Source of the DNA: Candidatus Fermentibacterota bacterium
GTDB lineage: Bacteria > Fermentibacterota > Fermentibacteria > Fermentibacterales > JCC-6
Assembly: GCA_030607835.1 (NCBI GenBank)
Contig: JAUWJE010000142.1
Span: forward strand, 1-5,689
DNA length: 5,689 bases
Direction of reading: 5' to 3'
The first letter of the stretch is position 1. Each line of letters begins with the position of its first letter. The position numbers and the translations under genes are program-made. The notes under the pieces were generated by a model. The model was given only the letters and a program-made list of their open reading frames with translations, was not told the origin of the DNA and ran no database searches. This document shows, piece by piece, positions 1 to 5,203 of this stretch.

Positions 1-371
1 ATCATCCATTCATCGGGACCGGCGGACATAACCTGCGTTGTTGTCTCGTACACGCGGATTCTGGAGCCTGGAATGTAATTATCGGCAAATGTATCAGAGA
101 GCTCTGTTACGGATGCCAGTCCAATGTAAAGCTTGAAGTTGTTGTAGTAACCGGAAGGTGATCCGGAGGATCCCCCCCTCTGCCAGCCAATCTGATTGAT
201 GGTCATGGCACCTTGCATTTCTGAAGACAGCGCTATCACCTGATAGCGGTTCTGTGAGCCTCAAGACGCGCAGAATGGATCCATGCTTGGTATGTCGGGT
301 GTTCCCACCACGACAGACGCAAGGCACACTCCTGTAACAAGTAACAGTATAGAAACAGCTGCGATTTTCAA
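1..371 (-). CDS. Exported protein with in-frame TGA, putative selenoprotein A (3' end beyond window)
   Basis: Small exported protein of an unnamed surface-protein family; its function is unknown. The start is a TTG at 369-371, chosen because a strong Shine-Dalgarno (AAAAGGAGG, 377-385) sits 5 nt upstream and the TTG opens a signal peptide (KIAAVSILLLVTGVCLA, cleavage near residues 18-19). Codon 37 is TGA (261-263), inside PFCAS-TGA-GSQNRYQV. The same frame then stays open for 86 codons to the left edge, with family-like sequence such as FKLYIGLASVTELSDTF and DNYIPG. The matching stretch IYMALTELNELTDTF in the next gene (544-1158) shows the two are paralogues. Read through, 123 residues lie in the window and the C-terminus is missing. 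A hairpin after the TGA (231-263) suggests selenocysteine, which would give a C-A-S-U (CxxU) redox-type motif. Alternatives are a pseudogene or tryptophan insertion. The gene has its own promoter candidate. Confidence 0.72.
231..263 (-). promoter_or_regulatory. Putative bacterial SECIS element of selenoprotein A
   Basis: On the coding (minus) strand, the TGA at 261-263 is followed by 12 nt, then CGCTATC (248-242), loop AGGT (241-238) and GATAGCG (237-231). This is a perfect 7-bp Watson-Crick stem. A lower helix ACAG/CTGT (255-252 with 230-227) can extend it across a 3-nt 5' bulge. The loop begins 19 nt after the TGA and has G at its second position, which fits the bSECIS pattern as I recall it. 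E. coli fdhF also presents an AGGU-containing apical loop at a similar distance. SelB would bind this loop to deliver Sec-tRNA. Caveat: the CAG-GTG bases in and beside the loop also encode Gln-Val, which is conserved in the paralogue, so the loop alone is weak evidence. The matched stem is the stronger evidence. Confidence 0.72.
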
Positions 372-376
372 GATAA

Positions 377-426
377 CCTCCTTTTGAATAACAATATTAT
401 ATACCATTTTAGTAGGAAATTGTCCA
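377..426 (-). promoter_or_regulatory. Promoter and ribosome binding site of selenoprotein A gene
   Basis: On the minus strand, TGGACA (421-426) is separated by 17 nt from TATATA (398-403), which lies within TATATAAT (396-403). This is a good sigma-70-type promoter in the 172-bp gap between the two minus-strand genes, so the downstream gene can be transcribed alone. The Shine-Dalgarno AAAAGGAGG (377-385) lies 5 nt before the TTG and decides that start. An intact promoter and binding site argue against a decayed pseudogene. No terminator for the upstream gene was seen in this gap. Confidence 0.6.
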
Positions 427-543
427 GTTCTGGTGCAATTTTCTTAGTGTATCCTTACCAGTATGCTGAAAGTAAAAACATTGTGAGCAGTGTTCTTGTC
501 GTAGTAAAATCCTGAAAGTTGAATGAAGTGGTCGCTATTTCGG

Positions 544-1158
544 TTAACGACTGCCCGTTATGACCTTTATCGAACCGAATGTCATCCGATCCAGTCCGAG
601 TCCACCGCTTATAATCATGTATGGCACCCACCAGTCGAGTTCACCGTTAGTCTGGCTGCAGTCATGTGTGACGAGGGTACGGTAGGAACTGCTGTTCCAG
701 TTGTAAATATCGGTATACCCTCCGTCGCATCCGGGACTTATCAGCTCAAGGAGCAGATTGCCTTCTCCGGGATACCAGAAGGGTGTCTGCAGCTCAATTG
801 TAAACCACTCTTCGGGAACAGTACCGTAGTAAAGAGTATCAACCTCAAGAACCAGCTGCCTGGTTCCCATCGTGTAGTTCAACTCGAAAGTGTCTGTTAA
901 TTCATTCAGTTCGGTGAGAGCCATGTAGATGGAGACACTATCCTTCCAGGAGGAATAATAATCTTCAACCATGAAGGATATACTCTCTATCAGGATCGCC
1001 TGCCCCAGCTCTACTTCATACACTACCACCTGGCAGTGAATGGGATTACCTCAACAGCCGAAGGGATAGGAGGTCGATCCGCTTTCGGGAAAGCCTATCT
1101 CGATATCTGAGGTAAAACTCAACGCAGTTAAGGTGACTAACAGTATCAGGATTCTCAT
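544..1158 (-). CDS. Exported protein with in-frame TGA, putative selenoprotein B
   Basis: Paralogue of the gene at 1-371, complete here: 204 residues if codon 36 (TGA, 1051-1053) is read as an amino acid. The ATG at 1156-1158 is chosen because it opens a signal peptide (MRILILLVTLTALS, cleavage near residues 14-17) and AGAGAGG (1162-1168) precedes it. An in-frame ATG at 1234-1236 would add 26 residues but sits at the predicted transcription start. The mature N-terminus reads IEIGFPESGSTSYPFGC-TGA-GNPIHCQV. With Sec this gives G-C-U-G plus another Cys at residue 42. Then come the family segments IYMALTELNELTDTF, EEWFTIELQTPFWY and NLLLELISP, typical of a beta-sandwich repeat in FCB-group surface proteins. 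The C-terminus LDRMTFGSIKVITGSR matches tails of two other proteins here. The stop is TAA. A GTG at 1027-1029 could start a short form, but without signal peptide or a clear binding site. Confidence 0.78.
1021..1053 (-). promoter_or_regulatory. Putative bacterial SECIS element of selenoprotein B
   Basis: The architecture is identical to the element at 231-263. After the TGA (1051-1053) come 12 nt, then CACTGCC (1038-1032), loop AGGT (1031-1028) and GGTAGTG (1027-1021). This gives seven pairs, one of them G-U. Past a T-T mismatch, CAT (1042-1040) can pair with ATG (1019-1017). Compared with the first element, pair 2 changes from G-C to A-U, pair 6 from U-A to C-G, and pair 5 from A-U to G-U, so pairing is kept while the sequence changes. 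This supports selection on the RNA fold and a SelB-type recoding signal. Experimental function is not shown. Confidence 0.72.
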
Positions 1159-1241
1159 GAGCCTCTCTCTCTGAACCGTGATCAGTATTAAGGAGAATAT
1201 AAGGGTACGGACTGAAGCTCCGCCATTCTCCGCCAAAACTT

Positions 1242-1271
1242 ACAATACTGAGAGTATACGTGCATCGTCAA
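1242..1271 (-). promoter_or_regulatory. Promoter candidate for selenoprotein B gene
   Basis: On the minus strand, TTGACG (1266-1271) is followed after 18 nt by TATTGT (1242-1247). Transcription would start near 1235 and leave a leader of about 75 nt before the ATG at 1158. The leader carries a short direct repeat, GGCGGAG twice with 3 nt between (around 1219-1235). The -10 hexamer and spacing match one of the two promoter candidates upstream of the OmpA-like gene. Confidence 0.45.
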
Positions 1272-1332
1272 AGGAATGAGAGATCAATACATACAAATAT
1301 GGATAGGAAGAGTCCTGTCTATACTAAATAGA

Positions 1333-1362
1333 TTGGCATAATTCGACCAATCAATGTATTAT
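1333..1362 (+). promoter_or_regulatory. Promoter candidate for exported protein at 1488
   Basis: TTGGCA (1333-1338), an 18-nt spacer and TATTAT (1357-1362) resemble a sigma-70 promoter and leave a leader of about 120 nt. A perfect 6-bp dyad, GATTGG (1331-1336) and CCAATC (1347-1352) with 10 nt between, covers the -35 and the spacer and could be an operator. The base match is modest, so this is tentative. Confidence 0.35.
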
Positions 1363-1487
1363 TAAACTGGAGTGAAATTTAGTGCTCGAAGAGTTGAATG
1401 AGACGAACAGGAGATATTGATACATACGGCAGCATCGCTATTGGTGAAGAAGCTGCTTATCTATCGATCAATTAGAAGGCTGTGATA

Positions 1488-2087
1488 ATGCTAACCAAGG
1501 AACTGTTGATTGTGATTCTATTTTCTGCGATAATTTTTCCTGCGTTGTCCGATGCCGTTATTTTTCAAACTGATTTCAGCGAGTTGCCTGATGACTGGTA
1601 TGCAGATCTGGACTGGGAATTCGGTCCAGATGGGGCTGTAACCCATACATCCTGGCCGATTCAATCATGGGATGCAATTATGTTCACCGGTGATGGACCT
1701 CCCGAACTCATCTACTTCGTTCCGGATGGGACAGACTCCATTATTGTTACAATACCATATTACCTCCATGCAAGTGTGCTGGAAGGACATGCTCAATTCG
1801 AAATCAGGATGGGAGGATCTACTTCCGGATGGGATGAAATATGGAGTGAATCACTGGTGTGGGAGGGAATGATCTGGGAAACTGCGACAATCAGTGTGTC
1901 TCCAGACTGGATTTCAGGAGGGGAATGGATCGGTATCAGTTTTGAGGGTTCTGGTGAATGCAATTATGCTGGTTCTCTTTCTGTTCGCTGGGAAATCCGG
2001 GGTCTTACAATTACTGCAATAGGCGATAGTCTTGCTCTTGATCATAACACATGGGCAATGATTAAATCTGCCTCCGAATGGGAATGA
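1488..2087 (+). CDS. Exported protein of unknown function with conserved C-terminal tail
   Basis: Not assigned to a named family. The product is 199 residues. The ATG at 1488 is preferred over the GTG at 1482 because AGAAGG (1474-1479) lies 8 nt before the ATG but only 2 nt before the GTG. Residues 1-21 form a signal peptide (MLTKELLIVILFSAIIFPALS), so the protein is exported. The mature part is rich in Trp, Gly, Ser and acidic residues and begins with FQTDFSELPDDWY. The F-x-x-x-x-LP-x-x-W opening is common in jelly-roll (MAM or carbohydrate-binding-like) domains of secreted proteins, but that assignment is only inference. It has a single Cys and no transmembrane helix after the signal. The end, LALDHNTWAMIKSASEWE, matches tails of the proteins at 544-1158 and 2194-2868. 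The stop is TGA with no hairpin like the recoding elements after it, so it is a true stop. Confidence 0.8.
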   Translation: MLTKELLIVILFSAIIFPALSDAVIFQTDFSELPDDWYADLDWEFGPDGAVTHTSWPIQSWDAIMFTGDGPPELIYFVPDGTDSIIVTIPYYLHASVLEGHAQFEIRMGGSTSGWDEIWSESLVWEGMIWETATISVSPDWISGGEWIGISFEGSGECNYAGSLSVRWEIRGLTITAIGDSLALDHNTWAMIKSASEWE

Positions 2088-2107
2088 CACAACAGAAATA
2101 TATATGT

Positions 2108-2136
2108 TTGACTGCAATCTGATAATCTTATATCTT
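2108..2136 (+). promoter_or_regulatory. Promoter candidate for LamG-like gene
   Basis: TTGACT (2108-2113), a 17-nt spacer and TATCTT (2131-2136) form a sigma-70-like promoter in the 106-bp gap before the next gene. No terminator is visible after the preceding gene, so readthrough from it is also possible. Confidence 0.5.
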
Positions 2137-2193
2137 TGTTGGGATGCTTGATATGCATTCTTGTAGTAGTTCTTTAACTTTTAGGAGGTTGCG

Positions 2194-2868
2194 ATGAAGA
2201 ATTTACTTCATCTGTTTGTTGCTGTTTTTACCATGATGTTGTTCGTTCCTGCCGTTAGCGCAGACTGGGAAGACAACTTCGATTCCTACGCGAATGGCAG
2301 CGGACTGCATGGTCAGGGTAACTGGGAAGGCTGGAACAACGATCCAGCATTTGATGCTTATGTGACTGATATTTACTCTTACAGCTCTCCTCATTCGGTT
2401 GCTATCTCTACAACATCCGATATCGTCCAGCCATTCTCGGAAACTTCCGGTGAGTGGATCATGACATCATGGCATTACGTCCCTTCAAGCTCCACCGGTC
2501 AACAGTACTGGATTCTTTGCAACACGTACCCAACTTCATACAACGAAGACTGGTCTCTGCAAATGAATCTCGATTCTGATGCAGGTACCGTAAGCGCAGA
2601 TGAAGGTTCTGCAGTTGCCACTCTAATATTCGACCAGTGGATCGAGCTTAAGGTTGAAATCAATCTTAACGATGACACGCAGGATGTATACTACAACGGC
2701 ATTTTCCTGGAATCGCTTAACTGGAGCAGTGGTGGGCAAATAGCTATAGGATGTCTCGATCTGTTCTCGCCTGGCGGGACTACGATCTACTGGGATGACT
2801 GCTCTCTTGTGGAAGCGGTCTCACTTGACCAGACCACCTGGGGTCAGATCAAGACTGTGTTACACTAG
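2194..2868 (+). CDS. Exported concanavalin A/LamG-like domain protein
   Basis: A 224-residue exported protein. The ATG at 2194 follows a strong AGGAGG (2183-2188) by 5 nt. Residues 1-23 form a signal peptide ending VSA before DW. The mature protein appears to be one concanavalin A-like (LamG-type) beta-sandwich. Its marks are DNFDSYANGSGLHGQGNW at residues 27-44, the SSPHSVAIS segment, GEWIMTSWHYVPSS, FDQWIELKVEINLNDDTQDV with YYNG after it, and a closing IYWDDCSL. I recall this order from secreted planctomycete and FCB-group proteins. Such folds often bind glycans, but no ligand or catalytic residues can be named. Residues 211-224 (SLDQTTWGQIKTVL plus His) form the tail shared with the proteins at 544-1158 and 1488-2087. 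The stop is TAG, followed about 20 nt later by a strong terminator. Extracellular or surface location is inferred. Confidence 0.85.
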   Translation: MKNLLHLFVAVFTMMLFVPAVSADWEDNFDSYANGSGLHGQGNWEGWNNDPAFDAYVTDIYSYSSPHSVAISTTSDIVQPFSETSGEWIMTSWHYVPSSSTGQQYWILCNTYPTSYNEDWSLQMNLDSDAGTVSADEGSAVATLIFDQWIELKVEINLNDDTQDVYYNGIFLESLNWSSGGQIAIGCLDLFSPGGTTIYWDDCSLVEAVSLDQTTWGQIKTVLH

Positions 2869-2889
2869 TCTATAGATATGATGCTGCAA

Positions 2890-2920
2890 GGGAGCCAGCT
2901 CTACGCTGGCTCCCTTTTTT
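2890..2920 (+). terminator. Rho-independent terminator after LamG-like gene
   Basis: GGGAGCCAGC (2890-2899) and GCTGGCTCCC (2905-2914) form a perfect 10-bp stem with a 5-nt loop, followed by six T (2915-2920). It ends the transcript of the gene at 2194-2868, 21 nt past its stop. Confidence 0.93.
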
Positions 2921-3090
2921 ATTAGAGAGACAATTCAAGATTATCATTCCGAGTGGAATGCTCCACTGCTGAAAAGTGAATTCCTGAAGCTTCGTCCAAG
3001 CAAGAAGTGATAGTCAGAAGATAGATCTGATGATAATGCTACTACAAATAACATTTAAGATTTTATAAGATATATAGAATTAATATTTGT

Positions 3091-3120
3091 TTTACATTTT
3101 CTTATATTCTATTGTATACT
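3091..3120 (+). promoter_or_regulatory. Distal promoter candidate (P1) of OmpA-like gene
   Basis: TTTACA (3091-3096), 18 nt, then TATACT (3115-3120). Both hexamers differ from the sigma-70 consensus by one base, in an AT-rich setting. It would give a leader of about 80 nt. Confidence 0.5.
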
Positions 3121-3142
3121 TATGTATATACAAATCTATATC

Positions 3143-3172
3143 TTGACAATTTATGTACAGTTCAATTATTGT
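3143..3172 (+). promoter_or_regulatory. Proximal promoter candidate (P2) of OmpA-like gene
   Basis: A consensus TTGACA (3143-3148), 18 nt, then TATTGT (3167-3172). The -10 and the spacer length equal those of the promoter candidate at 1242-1271. It would give a short leader of about 30 nt with AAGGAAG (3196-3202) as ribosome binding site. Confidence 0.45.
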
Positions 3173-3208
3173 TGCTACTTGTTTAACCTTACAGAAAGGA
3201 AGTTTAGA

Positions 3209-5149
3209 ATGAAGAAGGGGTTACTTTTACTAATAATTCTACTGGTTTCTGCCGGTAGTGTAACTGCACTACCATCTTTTCTTGGACTGAGGGGACTCAA
3301 CCGCACAGTTGATGCTGAACCCATAGGGGCAGGAGAGTTCTCGTTCGGGCTCTTCTCTTTCCTTGGATTGAGCAACGACACGCGCACTGCTTTTCTTTCC
3401 GGTAATTCCGTGGATGTTACCGATACGGAGTACGATGGTACTTTTTATCTCACATCAGCGATAGGACTTGGTGAGAAAGTTGAACTCGCGGGAAGAGTAT
3501 CCTACATCTGGAACTGCCTTAAAAGGGATGATGTAGCTGGAAGAACAGATCTCAGCGGGGGAGACTGCGAGAACGATGATGGCTTCAGTGAAGCTCATCT
3601 GTTCATGAAATTCTCGACAGACCCTGCAGACGGTCTCTGGATAGGCATAATGCCCTGGGTAGGTTACGGCATATACGACGGGGGAAACAGCCCTTATGTA
3701 ATCAACAACAATGAATATGACGGAATTTGGTATCCGGGTCAGCCCATGTTCGAACTCCGCAGACCGATGATCGGAGTAGAAGGTGTTTCGGCTGGTGCTG
3801 ATCTGCTGTTTTCAAAAGACCTGAATCCATTGAGATTCCATCTCAACGTAGGTTACCATTATTACAAACAGCATTTCGAGTTTACTGATTACAGATATAC
3901 TTCATCCGGCTGGACCGACAGCACTCCTGTGGATATGTATGTTGAAGACCCTGTCATGCACCTCGCAACCGGTATTGAATTCCCGATGGATAAAGTCACG
4001 CTTTTCACTGAACTTGAATGGCGTCACTTCATGAAAAGGGATTTCGAACAGGGTGACGGAGAAAACTTCGATGACTGCATTACAATCTCTCCAGGTATCA
4101 GGATACCTACAAACAGTGGACTTGCGTTCGATATTACAGGTTCCTTCACTCTGACTGATTTTGATACCGATTTCACAGATCTCGGACATCATCTCTATCA
4201 GAATGGTGGAAATCCGACAAACGACCAGAGAGCCCACTATGCGCCATTCCCGGAGGGTTTCACTCCTAAATGGGGCATCGGACTGAACGTCATGTACTCA
4301 AGCGATCTCCGTAAAGGTCCCGGTACCGCCATTATGGCCGGTACCGTTACAGACGCTGTTACAGGTGAATTCCTTGCAGCCACGGTTGCGTTCCCTGGAA
4401 CCGCTGTTGAACCTGCAGCCTCTGATGCTGGAACAGGTTTCTACACAGTAGACCTTCCAGAGGGTAATGTTTCTGTGGCAGTCAATGCAGCTGGTTATAT
4501 CGGAACCAGTGAAACCGTGCAGGTTGCCGGTGGACAGGATTTCTCCAGGGATTACGCTCTTCAGCCGGAACCCGGCACGATTGCCGGAAGTGTTACTGAT
4601 ATCGAGACGGGGCTCGCAATCTCAGCTACAGTCACTGTACCTGAACTTCCTGCAAGTGTCAGATCAGGCAGAGACGGCCTCTACAGCATAGATGTTCCTG
4701 AGGGTGACTGGACTGTTACCGCTACTGCCGATGGTTACCTTGGAGCCAGCGCTTCAACTGCAGTCGCCAGCGGTGAGGGTGTTACAGTCGATTTCAAGCT
4801 CCAGTCCGTATCTTTCGAGCCGGTCTACTTCGATGTTAACGTTTACAACATCAAGTCTGAGTACACTGACCATCTTGATGAGATCGCGGCTGAGATCATT
4901 GCTAATGGTCTTGTTGTGCAGATCTGTGGTCATGCTGATTCCGATTACACACCGGAATTCAACAAAACTCTCAGTGATGACAGAGCCTTGGTCATTTACG
5001 ATTACCTTGTTGATCATGGAGTCAGCGCCGGTAGTCTTTCAACAATCGGTTACGGTGAAGACAGACCAGCTGTTCCTAATACTTCAGATGCAAACAAAGC
5101 TCTCAACCGTCGTGTTGAGTTCGTTGTTCAGTCTGTAGGAACAAACTAG
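3209..5149 (+). CDS. OmpA-family outer-membrane protein with two carboxypeptidase-regulatory-like domains
   Basis: A 646-residue envelope protein that likely anchors the outer membrane to peptidoglycan. The ATG at 3209 is chosen because AAGGAAG (3196-3202) lies 6 nt before it and a signal peptide follows (MKKGLLLLIILLVSAGSVTA, cut before LPSF). A start at 3122 would translate promoter sequence. Residues 21-369 alternate polar and aromatic-rich strands as in a beta-barrel. Residues 372-455 and 456-535 are two tandem CarboxypepD_reg-type domains with the repeated pattern AGxVTDxxTG, then GxYxxDxPEG, then AxGYxG. Residues 536-640 are the OmpA C-terminal domain. It has GHAD with Asp577 and SDDRA with Arg592, spaced 15 residues like the two diaminopimelate-binding residues Asp271 and Arg286 of Acinetobacter OmpA, and ends NRRVEF. 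It lacks the C-terminal tail found on its exported neighbours. The stop is TAG. Confidence 0.92.
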   Translation: MKKGLLLLIILLVSAGSVTALPSFLGLRGLNRTVDAEPIGAGEFSFGLFSFLGLSNDTRTAFLSGNSVDVTDTEYDGTFYLTSAIGLGEKVELAGRVSYIWNCLKRDDVAGRTDLSGGDCENDDGFSEAHLFMKFSTDPADGLWIGIMPWVGYGIYDGGNSPYVINNNEYDGIWYPGQPMFELRRPMIGVEGVSAGADLLFSKDLNPLRFHLNVGYHYYKQHFEFTDYRYTSSGWTDSTPVDMYVEDPVMHLATGIEFPMDKVTLFTELEWRHFMKRDFEQGDGENFDDCITISPGIRIPTNSGLAFDITGSFTLTDFDTDFTDLGHHLYQNGGNPTNDQRAHYAPFPEGFTPKWGIGLNVMYSSDLRKGPGTAIMAGTVTDAVTGEFLAATVAFPGTAVEPAASDAGTGFYTVDLPEGNVSVAVNAAGYIGTSETVQVAGGQDFSRDYALQPEPGTIAGSVTDIETGLAISATVTVPELPASVRSGRDGLYSIDVPEGDWTVTATADGYLGASASTAVASGEGVTVDFKLQSVSFEPVYFDVNVYNIKSEYTDHLDEIAAEIIANGLVVQICGHADSDYTPEFNKTLSDDRALVIYDYLVDHGVSAGSLSTIGYGEDRPAVPNTSDANKALNRRVEFVVQSVGTN

Positions 5150-5177
5150 CTGGAAGTTATGAGCCAGGTTCTTATCG

Positions 5178-5203
5178 GGGCGGGGCTTCGGACCCGCCCT
5201 TTT
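5178..5203 (+). terminator. Rho-independent terminator after OmpA-like gene
   Basis: GGGCGGG (5178-5184) pairs with CCCGCCC (5193-5199). The loop contains C-TTCG-G, a UUCG tetraloop closed by a C-G pair beside a G-A mismatch, and four T follow (5200-5203). It lies 29 nt after the TAG. On the opposite strand the hairpin lacks a T-run, so it serves mainly the plus-strand gene. Its T-run touches the stop codon of the convergent gene. Confidence 0.85.

Larger units (their letters stand above)
1159..1487. other. Divergent intergenic region
   Basis: This gap of 329 bp separates the minus-strand gene at 544-1158 from the plus-strand gene at 1488-2087. It holds the minus-strand promoter candidate (1242-1271) and the plus-strand one (1333-1362). 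A 25-codon ATG frame (1398-1475) ends within the ribosome binding site of the downstream gene, but it has weak support as a gene. No RNA gene, mobile element or long repeat was recognised. Confidence 0.6.
2869..3208. other. AT-rich intergenic region upstream of OmpA-like gene
   Basis: This gap of 340 bp contains the terminator at 2890-2920, a pair of overlapping short inverted repeats (2945-2967), and a strongly AT-rich block (about 3040-3180) carrying two tandem promoter candidates. No further gene was recognised. A frame open from 3122 merely extends the downstream gene upstream through promoter sequence. Confidence 0.6.

Noticed and set aside
94..327. A 77-codon minus-strand frame
   Set aside because: It overlaps the readthrough frame of the gene at 1-371 in another phase, has no signal peptide or protein-like composition, and begins inside that gene's coding sequence.
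523..900. A 125-codon plus-strand frame
   Set aside because: It is antisense to the gene at 544-1158, with no ribosome binding site or recognisable domain.
1..1158. Genome-wide reassignment of TGA to tryptophan
   Set aside because: TGG is used freely in every gene here and TGA ends the genes at 2087 and 5203 at sensible places, so TGA is a normal stop. Tryptophan insertion limited to the two sites remains possible but does not explain the matched hairpins.
1398..1475. A 25-codon frame just before the gene at 1488
   Set aside because: It has an ATG and ends in the downstream ribosome binding site, so a leader peptide is conceivable. There is no good binding site of its own and no attenuator hairpin, so it is not called.
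2085..2111. Readthrough of the TGA ending the gene at 1488-2087
   Set aside because: The next in-frame stop comes after seven codons, there is no hairpin of the recoding type, and the C-terminal tail motif already ends where expected.
3122..3208. Upstream extension of the OmpA-like gene by 29 codons
   Set aside because: The extension runs through AT-rich promoter sequence and would bury the signal peptide. The ATG at 3209 has a proper binding site and an immediate signal peptide.
4692..5138. A 148-codon plus-strand frame inside the OmpA-like gene
   Set aside because: It is a Ser/Leu-rich out-of-phase reading of the second regulatory-like and OmpA domains, which are clearly coded in the other frame.
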